The notes below the pieces were generated by a model. That model made no database searches and was not told where the DNA came from. It saw only the letters and a program-made list of their open reading frames with translations. Below, in pieces: positions 46,912 through 58,770 of a stretch of DNA of 64,000 bases. Within the stretch, counting starts at the first letter, position 1. The number at the start of each line of letters is the position of its first letter. The position numbers and the translations under genes are program-made. The DNA lies in contig NC_134081.1 of the NCBI RefSeq assembly GCF_000715075.1, positions 62,499,653-62,563,652 of the forward strand, written 5' to 3'. Source of the stretch: Nicotiana tabacum. Its lineage: Eukaryota; Streptophyta; Magnoliopsida; Solanales; Solanaceae.

Positions 46912-47212
46912 CATCGCGATCGCGAAGGACCTGACGCGATCGCGAAGCACTATGGCCCAATTGGCCTTCGTGTTCATGATATCTCTTCCCCCTGGCCTTC
47001 GCGACCCTTTGATCGCGTTCGCATAGAACACTCAGCAGATCCCCTCCCAGGCCCATACCCATCGCGTTTGTGTAGTATTGGTCGAGTTCACAAAGGGTGA
47101 TTCCACTACTGCTTCGCGTTCACAACCCCAACCTTGCGTTCGCATAGAGGAAATCCCACCACAGCCCAGGTTACCCTTCGCGATCGCGAGAGTGGCTTCG
47201 CAATCGTGAAGA
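46912..47212. repeat. CGCG palindrome array, element D left LTR
   Basis: Mixed TCGCGATCGCGAAGG, CGCGTTCGCA and decayed TTCGTGTTCATGA motifs. It is less regular than in A to C, with more CG loss. Confidence 0.85.
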
Positions 47213-47931
47213 AAAAGCACCAGACACCAAGAATCTCTGAAACCAAGAATACTTCTAAGTTCAAAATCAATTCGTAGCCTATCCGAAACTCACCCAAGCC
47301 CCCCGAGTTCCAAACCACACATGCACACAAGTGTAATAACATCATACAAACTCACTCGCACGATCAAAATACCAAATTAACACATAGAACTATGAATCAG
47401 ACATCAAAATGCGTGAAATTTTCAAAAATACTTAAGAACTTCCAAATTTATAACCGGACGTCCGAATCACGTCAAATCAACTCCGTTTTGTACCAAATTT
47501 TGCAGACAAGTTACAAATAGTGAAATGAACCTATACCAAGTTTCGGAATCGAAATCCAAATCAAGTAGCAACAAAGTCAACCTACGGTCAAACATAGGAA
47601 TTCCTTAAACCTTCAAATGACTAGTTTTCAGCAAATCACGTTAAATCAAGTTAGGGACTTCCGAATTTGATTTCGGGCATACGTCCAAGTCTCAAATTAC
47701 GATACGGAGCCACAGTGACTGTCAAAACACTGATCAGGGTCCGTTTACATAAAATGTTGACCGTATTCAACTCAAATCATTTTAAAAGCTAAAATTCACA
47801 TTTTCTTCAATTTTTCACATAAAAAGTTTTCAGAAAAAGACACAGACTGCACACGTAAATCGAGGAAGGCTAAACAGAGCTATTCGAGGTCTTGGAACAC
47901 ATAAATGAAGGGTAAAACTAAAAATGACCTA

Positions 47932-49401
47932 TTAGGTCATCATATTCTCCACCTCTAAAGACAAACGTTCATCCTCAAACGGACATAGAAATGTACCTAG
48001 ACTGGTGAAACGGTGTGGATATCTACTCCAGATGTCAGACTTGGACTCCCACATAGCTGCCTCGATCGGCTAACCTCTCCACTATACTCTAACTGAAAGA
48101 TAACTATTAGACCTCAACTTCCGGACCTACCGGGCTAGAATAGCCACTAGCTCCTCCTCGTAAGTCAAATCCTTGTCCAATTGGACTGAGCTGAGATCTA
48201 ACACATGGGACGGATCGCCGTGGTACTTACGGAGCATGGTGATATGGAACATTAGGTGAACTGTTGATAAGCTAGGTGGCAGTGCAAGATTGTAGGCCAC
48301 CTCACCAACCCTTTCAAGAATCTCAAAGGGCCCGATATACCTAACGATCAACTTGCCCTTATTTCCAAACCTCATAACACCCTTCATGGGTGAAACCCGA
48401 AGCAAAAACCCTCTCTCCAACCATGAATGCAACATCACGAACTCTATGATCAGCATAACTATTCTACTTGGACTGAGCTGTGCGAAGTCGATCTTTAATC
48501 ATCTTGATCTTTTCTAAGGCATCCTGAACCAAATCGCTACCCAATAACCGAGCCTCTCCCGGCTCAAACCAACCAACTGGCGAACAACACTGTCTCCCGT
48601 ATAATGCCTCATAGGGAGCCATCTGAATACTCGATTGGTAGCTGTTGTTGTAGGCAAACTCCGCAAGCGGCAAGAACTGATACCAAGAACCCCCAAAATC
48701 CATAACGCAGACGCGAAGCATATCCTCCAATATCTGAATGGTGCGCTCTGACTGTCCGTCCACCTGGGGGTTGAAATGCTATATTCAACTCAACCCGTGT
48801 GCCTAACTCACGCTGCACGACCCTCCAGAAGTGCAATGTGAACTGTGTACCCCAATAAAAAATGATGGACACCAGCACACCGTGCAGACGAACGATCTCG
48901 CGGATATAGATCACAACCAACCACTTTGAATAATAAGTAACTGCTAGTGGAATGAAATGTGTCGACTTGGTCAACCTGTCCACAATGACCCATACTGCGT
49001 CAAATTTCTTCTGAGTCTATGGGATCCCAATAACGAAATCCATGGTAATACTCTCCCACTTCCACTCAGGAATCTCAAGCCTCTAAAGCAAACCACCAGG
49101 CCTCTGATACTCGTACTTTACTTGCTAACAATAGCAAACACCGAGCCACGTATGCAACTATATCTTTCTTCATCCTTCACCAATAATGATGTTGCAAATC
49201 CTGATACATCTTGGGGGAACCCGGATGAATGGAATACCGTGAATTGTGGGACTCCTCAAGAATCAACTCATGAAGCCCATTCATACTGGGCACACAAATC
49301 CGACCTTGTATCCGCAACACCCCATCATCTCTGATAGAAACCTACTTTGCACCACCGTGCCGTACCGTGTCCTTAGAGACAAGAAAATAGGGATCGTTAT
49401 A
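47932..49401 (-). pseudogene. Element D integrase and chromodomain-like tail
   Basis: Zinc region at about 49100-49300 is decayed. The core at 48464-48983 has MDRLTKSTHFIPLA, but the catalytic SDRGTQF site reads IIFYWGTQFT, so the Asp is lost. The next part has a frameshift near 48765, before GQSERTIQILEDM. The tail at 48127-48456 has [19 protein letters not shown]. The frame crosses the polypurine tract and ends at a TAA at 47932-47934 inside the LTR. Confidence 0.9.
47945..47956 (-). other. Polypurine tract, element D
   Basis: TAGAGGTGGAGAA on the minus strand ends against the left LTR. Confidence 0.75.
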
Positions 49402-51639
49402 CTAATGCTCTCTGATGCGCTCATACAAATAAGACCAAGAGACTGTGCAAGCTAGAACACGACTGGGATACAAAATATCTAACCTCACAAAATGATTGGC
49501 CAAGGTCCGCACATCTAATGCAAGCGGTCTCTCACTAACTAGAATATACGCAAGGCTACCCATAGTCACAACCTTTCTACTCAAGGCATTGGCCTCTATG
49601 TTGGCCTTCCCAAGATGATACAAAATGGCGATAACGTAGTCTTTCAATAGCTCCAACCACTTCCTCTGCCTCAAATTGATATCCTTTTGCTTGAACAAGT
49701 ACTGTAGACTCTGATGATATGTGAACACCTCACACGACATGCCGTAGAGGTAATGCCTCTAAATCTTTAGTGCATGAACAATGGCTGCCAACTCTAGGTC
49801 ATGAACAAGGTCATTCTTCTCATGAACCTCCAACTGCCGTGACGTGTATGCAATCACTCTGCCATCCTGCATCAATACAGCACCGAGCCCAATATGCGAC
49901 GCATCACAATACACTGTGTAGGATCCCAAATCTATGGGCAACACCAACATTTGCGCCATAGTCAAAGCAGTCTTGAACTTCTGAAAGCTCAACTCACACT
50001 CATCGGACCACATGAACGGAGCACCCTTCTGGGTCAATCTAGTCAATATGGTTGCTATGGATGAAAACCCCTCCACGAATTGGCGATAATAACTCGCCAA
50101 ACCCATGAAACTCCAAATCTCTGTAACTGAAGTGGGTCTAGGTCACTTCTAAACCGCCTCAATCTTTTTAGGATCTACTTTAATGCCCTCGGTCGATACA
50201 ACATGCCTCAAAAAGGAAACTGAATCCAACCAAAACTCACACTTTGACAACTTGGCATATAACTAACTATCTCTCAAAGTCTGAAGTACAATCCAAAGAT
50301 GCTGCTCATGCTCCTCCCGACTGTGGGAGTAGATCAAGATATCATCAATGAATACAATCACAAAAGAATCCAAATAGGGCTTTAATAATGGGTTCATCAA
50401 ATCCATAAATGCTGTTGGGGCATTTGGTAACCCAAATAACATCACTAGAAACTCATAATGCCCATACCGAGTTTGAAAAGTTGTCTCAGGGACATCCGAT
50501 GCCTTAATCTTCAACTGATGGTAGCCAGACCTCAAATCAATCTTCGAGAATACTTTGGCACCTTGAAGCTGATCAAATAAGTCATCAATCCTCGGCAACA
50601 AGTACTTGTTCTTGATAGTGACTTTGTTTAACTGTCGGTAGTCTATACACATCCTCACCGAACCATCCTTCTTCTTCACGAACAACACAGGCGCACTCCA
50701 AGGTGAGACACTAGGTCTAATGAATTTCTTATCAAGCAAATCTTGCAACTTCTCCTTCACTTCCTTTAACTCTGGCGGGGCCATACGGTATGGTGGAATA
50801 GAAATGGGCTGAGTGCCCGAAGCCAAATCAATGCAGAAGTAAATATATCTATCGGGTGGCATCCCCGGCAACTCACGCTCAACTGGTACCGAATCCATGG
50901 AAGGCACCTCCGCACTAGAATCTCTAATATAGGCCAAATAGGCTACACATCCCTTCTCGATCGTGTGCCGAGCCTTCACATAAGAAATAACCCTGGTGGT
51001 AGAATGACCAGGAGTCCCTTTCCACTCTAATCGAGGCAACCCCGGCATGGCTAAGGTCATTGTCTTGGCGTGGCAGTCCAATATAGCATGATACAATGAC
51101 AACAAATCCATGCCTAAAATAACATCAAAGTCTACCATATCAAGAAGTAGAAGATCTACACTAGTCTCAAGACTCCCAATAGTAATCACACATGAGCGAT
51201 AGATGCGATCTACAATAATAGAATCTCCCACAGGCATGGACACATGCACATGAGCACTCAAAGACACGAGGCACAACCAGATATGAAGCAAGATAGGATG
51301 ACACGTAGGAATAAGTAGAGCCTGGATCAAATAGAACTGGAGCATCTCTATGGCAAAATGGAACAATATTTGTGATGAGGGCATCAGATGACTCGACCTC
51401 AGGTCTAACCGGGAATGCATAAAAATGGGGCTAGGCCCCACCACTTTGACCTCCATCTCTCGGACGGTCTCTAGCTGGCTAGCATCTATCTCTAACGGCC
51501 TGACCTCTACCTCTAATGTCCTGACCCCCACCCATGGTAGTCTAAATGCCTCTAGCTGGATTAGCGGGCGGTGGAGCAACCGTTGCCAGAATCATGGCAC
51601 GAGAACCCTGCTAGTGCATGCCGCCCTATGATCAGGGGC
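49402..51639 (-). pseudogene. Element D protease, reverse transcriptase and RNase H
   Basis: A 438-residue open stretch at 50263-51579 carries most of protease and RT. Its first hundred residues are out of frame with gag, so the protease DPGS site is read in the wrong frame. From about 51240 the frame is right ([16 protein letters not shown]). RT has [13 protein letters not shown] and [13 protein letters not shown] and is complete through motif C. A stop then follows at LQTLRDS. RNase H is at 49402-50106 ([26 protein letters not shown]), with a Tyr for Asp change in FTYHQSL. This is the best kept RT among the nested set. Confidence 0.92.
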
Positions 51640-52967
51640 AAAATCTAAAAAGGTGCCTTAGATTTCCACAAGTATAACAAGCCCTTGGCTACTGTAGCTG
51701 CTGACCCTATAACTGGACTTTTCGACCTGGATAACCACTCTGATAAATCTGGATCGGAGGTTCACTAATAGGAGCTGATGGTGCACTGTAGGCTAGATGC
51801 TCATGATGAGACACATAAGAACCACGACTACCTTACGCACTATGAGATGCTTGGAGCGCTGACTGAAATGGCTTGGGAGGATGGCCTCTACCAAAAGTAC
51901 CCCTGCCTCTAGACGGGGCACCACTGAAACCACCAAAATGATGAGGCCTCTTATCAGATACGGACCCCCTCTCCTGACCACGAACCATCTCGAACCGTCT
52001 GGAAATCTCTACGGCCCTCTGAAAAGAAATATCATATTTGGTCTCCTTGGCCATCTGTAGCCTGATAGTGAAAGTGAGCCCATAAATGAATCTCCTCACT
52101 CTCTCCCTCTCAGTAGGGAGCAAGATAATAGTGTGGCGAGCTAGGTCTAAAAATTGAGTCTCATACTGGGTAACAGTCATGCTACCCTGCTGAAGGCGCT
52201 CAAACTACCTGCGGTAAACCACTCTTAGAGTGAAAGGAATGAATATCTCTAGAAATAGATGTGAAAACTAATCTCAGGTAAGTAGAGTGAACCGACTGGT
52301 CTAGTCAACACATAATTTATCCACTATCTCTTGGCAGAACCGGTCATCTAGAACACTGCAAAATCGACCTCATTGGTCTTAACTATACCCATGTTGCGTA
52401 ACACCTTGTGGCAACGGTCCAAGTAATCCTGTGGTCCTCAGAAGGTGCACCACTAAAACGAACAGGGAAGAGATTGGTAAACTTATCTATCGTCAACAAG
52501 GCCTCAAAAGACATAGCGGGCCTATCACCGGCCTGTGCCGCAACAACCGGCTGAACCACCCCAACTAGCTGGGCTACCGGGGTCTGATATAGGGGAGCCA
52601 CCTGCTCCAAGTTATCAGTAGCTGGAGTCTGTGCTCTTCCCCCAGCCCGAGAGATGGCTGGTGCCACCGGAAATGCGCCGGTCTGGGCCATACTCTCCAT
52701 GAGGCCCACCAAGCAGACTAGAGCGTCCTGAAGCACTAGAGTGGCTATGAACCCTTCCAGGACCTGAGCTGGTCCGACGAGTATGGTCTGAGCTGTGACC
52801 TACTCCTCATGATCAATTTCAGGCTCCACTGCGGGTGCTGCTATCCGTGCTCTAGGCTAAGCTCTGCCTCGGCCTCTTGCCCGACCTCGGCCTCTGCCCC
52901 TGGTAGTAGCTACCACAAGGGGCTCCGGCTCTTGTCCGACTGCGGATGATGTGCGTGTTCTTGCCAT
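51640..52967 (-). pseudogene. Element D gag
   Basis: It starts at the ATG at 52965-52967 (MARTRTSSAVGQEPEP) with a basic TRGRGRGRARGRGRA. Fragments at 52383-52736 (VCLVGLMESMAQTGAFPVA, FEALLTIDKFTNLFPVRFSG) and 51833-52180 (MTVTQYETQFLDLARHTII) hold the core. The CCHC knuckle at about 51645-51692 is intact (CYTCGNLRHLFRFC). Several frame changes separate the pieces. Confidence 0.86.
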
Positions 52968-53155
52968 CTACGAGAGAACAAGAATAGAATGGTGCAATCA
53001 TCAATGATAGAATAAAATCACACGATAGAGAAGGAAAGAAGTGAAGTATTTCCTAAAACTGCATAGCCTCTGTAAGATAAATACAGATGTCTCTGTACCG
53101 ATCCTCCAGACTCTACTAAGCTTGCTCATGACTTGTGAGACCTAGGCAACCTAAT

Positions 53156-53167
53156 GCTCGGATACCA
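53156..53167 (-). other. Primer binding site (initiator Met tRNA), element D
   Basis: TGGTATCCGAGC on the minus strand lies three bases from the right LTR, with one mismatch to the TGGTATCAGAGC of A and B. Confidence 0.88.
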
Positions 53168-53847
53168 ACTTGTCACGACCCGGAATCCCAATCTCGGGGT
53201 CGGGATGGCACCTAACATCCACTTGCTAGGCAAGCCGACGTGAGATAATTAAATAGCAAAATTTTAACAGTTAAAACACAATGATGATATAGAACAAAAA
53301 ATAGAAACCCAATCTGATATAGTACCAACATAAGTCATGTAATAATATCTACTCCTAAAGATTCGTAATCACGAGTACATGAGCAACTAGAAGTCTACAA
53401 ATAGAGTCTAAAATAAATACAACTATTTCGAAGGAAATGAGCAGTAAATGTTGGAAGAGGAATGAGACTTCAAGGTCTGTAGATGCCAGCAAATCTAGAT
53501 CAAGTCTCCGTATGCAATGATCCGAGTTGACGCACCTCACGCACTGGTGGGACCAATGCCAAGATCTGCACAAGAAATGCAGATGTGTAATATGAGTACA
53601 ACCGGCTAATGTACTCCGTAAGTGTCAAGCCTAACCTCGACGAGGTAGTGACGAGACTATGACAGGACAACTATGTAAATAAACCTGTACAAGTATATAT
53701 AAAGCAGTAATAATAACAAGAAATGATAAGGTACAAACTGGGAGGGGATATGCAAAAGGGGGTAAATATAGCAACTACGATAGGTATGAAATCACGAAAT
53801 AGTCAAGTAAATCATCAACTAATGAAATCAGATAGACCGACAATATG

Positions 53848-54182
53848 AAAATGGTACGAGATCACCCTTGGTGCTTTTACTCTCGTCCTTACCATGAAAT
53901 GATGATATAAGTAAAATGAAATGGCACGACATCAACCTTCGTGCTTTTACTCTCCCCCTCACCATGTAACAATGAATAAATGAGATGAATGGCACGACAT
54001 CACTCTTTGTGCTTTTACTCTCCTCTTCACCATGTAATAATGAATAAATGAGATAAATGGCACGGCATCACCCTTCACGCTTTTACTCTCTTCCTCAACA
54101 TGTAATAATGAATAAATGAGATAAATGACATGGCATCACCCTTCGTGCATTTACACTCTTCCTCACCATGTAATGAAGATAA
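53848..54182. repeat. About 67-bp tandem repeat, element D right LTR, 5 units
   Basis: Five units of the GGCACGACATCACCCTTCGT repeat, one more than in the left LTR. Confidence 0.9.
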
Positions 54183-54843
54183 TATGAATTTGAGAAATAA
54201 ATAATGCAGGGAATGTATTTAACATCAAATATGATGCCAAGATACCAAACTTCAATTTCCAAAAATACTCAACAATTATGAAATAAGCAATAACTATGAA
54301 GCGAATAATCAAAGAAGTAATAACCTAACATAAACATGGATATTATAATTAACAATGCAATAAAATACTAAGAAAGAAGTTCCACCCGCATGCTTTAACC
54401 CAACAACGCATAAGTACTCGTCAACTCACAAATACGTTGTTCCCACACAATAAACACGTAGCAAATAAACTAACAAGTCCTAGTCCCTCAAGTCAAGGTT
54501 AACCACGATACTTACCTCTCTTTGCAATCAAATCAAAGCTCAACTGGGGCTTTTCCTCTAAACTTCGCCTCCAAACCAATCTAATATAACCAAATATATT
54601 TCAAATAATTTTAAATAAGCCTTAGAAACTACCAATGAGTGAAAAAGATTCAATCTTTAACGATTTTGAAAAATTCAACAAAAGTCAACCCCCGGGTCCT
54701 CTTGGTCAAAACCCGAGATTCAGACCAAAATTCAATTACCCATTTACCCCCGAACCCGATTATGTGATTAGTTTCAAAATTAGACCTCAATTTGTGGTCT
54801 AAATCTCAATTTCTCAAAATCCTCATTTTCTACTTAAATCCTC

Positions 54844-55092
54844 CTCCCTCAGTTCCAGTTAATGTGAACCTATTTCCTTTTTCATCCATTCCAAAAAGAA
54901 TGACCCCTTTTTAAATTTGGAAATAATTTAGCTTAAACTTTCAATTCTACCCTTAATGAGAAGCTTTTATAATCACACAAATACTGTGGGGCCCATTTTG
55001 ACTTGTTTAGGACCACAAATTCCAAAAGTCTTCATTTTTTCTTAAACTCTGTGCCTAGTCAAACAGGTTCACATAAATTGGAACAGAGGAAG
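54844..55092. mobile_element. Stowaway-like MITE in element D right LTR
   Basis: Ends CTCCCTCAGTTCCAGTTAAT and, inverted, CTTCCTCTGTTCCAATTTAT form a terminal repeat matching at 23 of 27 positions. A TA follows at 55093-55094, and the left LTR shows the empty site (CTCTAATTTCTACC) near 46720-46735. The left flank now reads TC, a one-base change from TA. No coding capacity. It inserted after element D did. Confidence 0.9.
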
Positions 55093-55305
55093 TAATTTCT
55101 ACCATGAACAAACATAGATTAAAGGCTAGAAATCAATGTGTGTTGATGGAAATGGAAAAAAACGAGTTAAAATCTACTAACCTACGAAGTGGGGATGAAA
55201 CTCCTCTTCAAAATCGCCTCTAGGCCAATATCAGATGTGGTGATGGTGAAAAATGGGATAAATCCCGACTTTTGGAAGTTTTAAATCACTGGCATTAGGT
55301 CTTCA

Positions 55306-55620
55306 TCGTGTCCGCGAAGGACCTGACGCGATCGCAAAGCACTGCGGCCCAATTGGCCTTCGCATTTGCGAGATGCTCTTCGCGTTTGCGATGGCTCTTC
55401 CCCCTGGCCATCGCCTTCACGACCCTTTGATCATGTTTAGCAGATCCCCTCCCAGGCCCATACCCATCGCGTTCATGTAGTATTCGTCACGTTCGCGAAG
55501 GGTGATCCCACCACTACTTCGTGTTCACGACCCCAACCTCACGTTCCCATAGAGAAAATCCCACCCCAGCCCAGGTTACCCTTCACGATCACGAGAGTGG
55601 CTTCGTGATCGTGAAAAACA
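55306..55620. repeat. CGCG palindrome array, element D right LTR
   Basis: Counterpart of 46912-47212. It keeps an extra GCGAGATGCTCTTCGCGTTT stretch and lacks about 17 bp around GATCGCGTTCGCATAGAAC. Confidence 0.85.
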
Positions 55621-56390
55621 AATCACGAGACACCAAAATCTCTGAAATCAGCAATCCATCTAAGTTCAAAATACATCTGTAGCCTATCCAAACTCACCTG
55701 AACCCCTCGGTTTCCAAACCAAACATGCACACAAGTATAATAACGTCATACAAATTTACTCGCGCGATAAAAACACCAAAATAACACCTAGGACTATGAA
55801 TAGGACATCAAAATGCGTGAAATTTTAAAAGAAGCTTAAGAACTTTCAAATTTACAACCGGACATCCCAATCACGTCAAATCAACTCCGTTTTGTACCAA
55901 ATTTTGCAGACAAGTCATAAATAGTGAAATGAACCTATACCAAGTTTCGGAAACAAAATTCGAACCCGGTAGAAACAAAGTCAACCTACGGTCAAACTTA
56001 AGAATTCTTTAAACCTTCAAATTACCAGTTTTCAACAAATAACATTAAATCAATTTAGAGACTTCCGAATTCGATTTCGGGCATACGCCCAAATCCCAAA
56101 TCATGATACGAACCCACCAAGACCGTCACAATACTTATCCGGGTCCGTTTACACAAAATATTGTCCGTATTTAACTCAAATCATTTTAAAGCTAAAATTC
56201 ACATTTCTTCAATTTTTCACATAAATATTTTTCGAAAAAAGATACAGACTACGCAAGCAAAATCGAGTCAGGCTAAATGGAGATATTCGAGGTCTCAGAA
56301 CACAGAAATGTAAGAAAAAACTAAAAATGACCTATTGGGTCATCACAATTATAGTTGTATGTAAATTGTATTTAAGTTGTATTATGTTAT

Positions 56391-56427
<37 letters not shown>

Positions 56428-56575
56428 CCAGTGTATTTCCACAAGTGGGGTCTGGGGAGGGTAGGATGTACGCAGCCTTACCCCTACCCTGGATATGCAG
56501 AGAAATTTCGATAGACCCTCAATTAAAGAAAAGATGAAAGAAGCACTGATTGCATGTAATAACAATATAAGATAT
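56391..56575 (-). mobile_element. RTE LINE (or SINE) 3' fragment
   Basis: A (CAA)n run at 56391-56428 is followed by GTGGGGTCTGGGGAGGGTAG and GTACGCAGCCTTACCCCTAC. On the minus strand this is the LINE tail ending in (TTG)n. The 3' UTR-like stretch resembles that of the LINE at 42279, so a LINE is likelier than a SINE. The left boundary is clear, the other is not. Confidence 0.8.
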
Positions 56576-57248
56576 GTAGAAAACTGAAACCAAGATAACA
56601 AAAGAGATGTATGTGGTAATATCAATCTATGGCTAAAATGATATCATACTAACACTAATATTATCGAACTGTATTTTGTTGTAGTTATATTTTTTTTTAT
56701 TTGAATATTGTATGAAAGTTGAAAAATAATTGTATAATGTATAAATTATTGTATAAAATTTGTATTTTAGTTATAAATACTATATCTTTACATAAAGTTT
56801 TTGATATGTATCAAAATTGTATTAAGAGAGAAAATTTTGATTTGAATTTCAGAGAGGACGAAGAACACACCACATACAAAATATATACAAAACAGCATAC
56901 AAAAGACACATTGCGTAAAATTTATCTGCAAATTGTATTTTAGTTGTATGATGTTGTAGTTGTAATTAAATGGGTAAAAATGATGTATGAAAGTTGTATA
57001 TAAGTTATGAATAAGTTGTTTAATATATAATTAGTTGTATAAAATTTATTTTTAGTTTATATGTTGGTGTAAATTTTTATTTTTAATTTGTATGCTACTG
57101 TATCACATAGTTTATCATCATCGAGTTTCTATTACTGCTGGTGTAGGTGCGATATCGATGGAGGTGGAGGCATTTAACATTTTACTTAAATTTCAAGTTT
57201 CACGAAGGTGTGCGTCCAGGATTCAATATTCAACTCTTCACGCTTTTG
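56576..57248. other. Unassigned AT-rich region with GTTGTAT repeats
   Basis: Scattered AGTTGTAT and AATTGTAT motifs and short AT-rich frames. No recognised gene. The sequence may belong to an older DNA element into which D inserted. Confidence 0.4.
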
Positions 57249-57450
57249 GGTGGAGAGAGACGATAGTAAATAGGGAATGAGGAGAGGAGAAAAAAATGGT
57301 GTAACTGAATTCCCTAATTTAAGGTACTGATAATGGATTGTATATGAAGAGAGGCGGTAGAGAATTGGGAAAGAGGAGAAGAGAGAAAAAAGGAAAAGGG
57401 TGTAACTGAATCCCCTATTTTAAGGCACTAATAATGAATTGTATATAAAT
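57249..57450. repeat. Tandem duplication of about 100 bp
   Basis: Two copies of a GA-rich stretch each lead into GTGTAACTGAATTCCCTAAT or GTGTAACTGAATCCCCTATT, then AATGAATTGTATAT or a variant. Copies run from about 57249 and 57351. Confidence 0.75.
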
Positions 57451-57606
57451 TATAATAAAAACACAATTAGGTCGGGTAATATACAAATCTAGTATAATTT
57501 TGGTAAATAAATTTCAAATATTGTATAGGAATGAAAAAAAAAATCCTTTTTTTAATTTCCTTCACAAGAGAAGTTCACTTTGGAAACTAGGGTCGATAAT
57601 TTACTA

Positions 57607-57757
57607 CTCCATTTCTTCCAATTTATGTGTTAAACTTTTCTTAAAGTCTGTACTGAAAAGAATATATTACTTATTTATTTAGAGATAATTCAACTTTAAA
57701 TTTAGATCATAAATTTTTAAAGTTTTTTCCTTTCTCAAATTTCGTGTCTAGTAAAAC
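57607..57757. mobile_element. Second Stowaway-like MITE, interrupted by element E
   Basis: It begins CTCCATTTCTTCCAATTTAT after a TA (57605-57606), matching the inverted end of the MITE at 54844. At its right, CGTGTCTAGTAAAAC resembles TGTGCCTAGTCAAAC of that MITE, about 37 bp from its end. Element E starts at that point, so the remaining end should lie beyond E's other LTR, off the window. Confidence 0.65.
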
Positions 57758-58469
57758 TGTAACGACCCAACCGGTCGTTTTGTGCATTTGCACTTCGCTC
57801 GATTGTTTGAGGGCATGAGTAGATCCGTATGATGTATTATGACTTATGTGAATCGTCAGTTTTGGTTTTCAGGTTATTCAGAATCGATTTGGAAGAATGA
57901 ATTTCATGATTTAAGCTTTAAGTTGAAAGAGTTGACCAAGGTTGACTTTTGTGAATTTGACCCCGGAATAGAATTTTGATGGTTCCGTTTGGTCTGGATG
58001 GTGATTTTGGACTTGGAAATATGCCTGTATTTGCATTTGTATATTTCTAGAAGGATTCAACGCTAATTGGCGAAAGTGGGAAATTTGAAGAATTGGAAAG
58101 TTCATAAGTTTGACCGGAAGTTGACTTCGATGGTATCGGATTTGGATTGCGGGGAATTGGAATAGCTTTGTTATGTCATTTGGGACTTGTGTGCAAAATT
58201 TGAATTCATTTTGGGTTGATTTGATATGTTTCGGCGCGAGTTTTGGAAGTTGAAAGTTCAAAGTTCATTTAAGTTTGATTTGAGGTGCGATTCATCGTTT
58301 CGATATTGTTATATGTGATTTGAGGCCTCGAGTAGGTCCGTATTATGTTATGGGACCTGTTAGTATATTCGGACGGGGTGTCGAGCGGCTCGGGTGAGTT
58401 CCGGGCGAGGTTCAGACCATTTCTCAATTTTGTTTTGCTTGCTGGTAGCTGATGGTACTGGTGTTCCGC

Positions 58470-58770
58470 ACCTGAGGTAGAAATTGCGCAGGTGCAATGG
58501 TCATAGAAGCAACAAAGGAGTCCCAGAAGCGAGGTGAGAGCTGGGTGAGGAGGATCGCAGAAGCGGAGATTTGGGCGCAGCTACGGATGCGCAGATGCAA
58601 AAGGATTGAGCGCAGGAGCGAGGTCTTGCGCAGGTGCGGATCGTGGCTCTCACTTGCGATGTTGCAGAAGCGGAATATGGATCCGCAGGTGCGAGGGGTC
58701 TGTGCTTAGTGTATTCCCGCAAAGGCAGATGCCTTGTTGCAGAAGCGGCTCGTTTATCGTAGATGCGTAA
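58470..58770. repeat. GCAG/GCGG-type array in element E LTR
   Basis: Repeated GCGCAGGTGCG, GCAGAAGCGG and CGCAGATGCGA motifs at 10-25-bp spacing. The array sits about 0.7-1.0 kb from the LTR start, where A to D have CGCG palindromes. LTR F has a similar stretch at 40275-40400. Confidence 0.8.

Larger units (their letters stand above)
45126..47944 (-). repeat. Element D 3' LTR (left copy)
   Basis: About 2.8 kb. It contains the GTGCAG hairpin block (45516-45615), a four-unit tandem repeat (45804-46060) and a CGCG array (46912-47212). It lacks the MITE present in the right copy. Confidence 0.9.
45126..56347 (-). mobile_element. Element D: Ty3/gypsy chromovirus
   Basis: LTRs are 45126-47944 and 53171-56347, with an interior on the minus strand. 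The right flank is ATTAT (56348-56352). The left flank is ATTAA at 45118-45122 if three extra A bases are allowed, so the target duplication is uncertain. The left terminus has decayed (GTTTACAACC against TGTCACGACC). Coding order and motifs are as in A to C. Confidence 0.92.
53171..56347 (-). repeat. Element D 5' LTR (right copy)
   Basis: This copy is 3177 bp, longer than the left copy because of a 249-bp MITE at 54844-55092 and an extra tandem unit. It begins TGTCACGACCC. On the minus strand the U3 start reads ATGACCCAATAGGTCAT, a perfect 6-bp inverted repeat. Confidence 0.92.
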
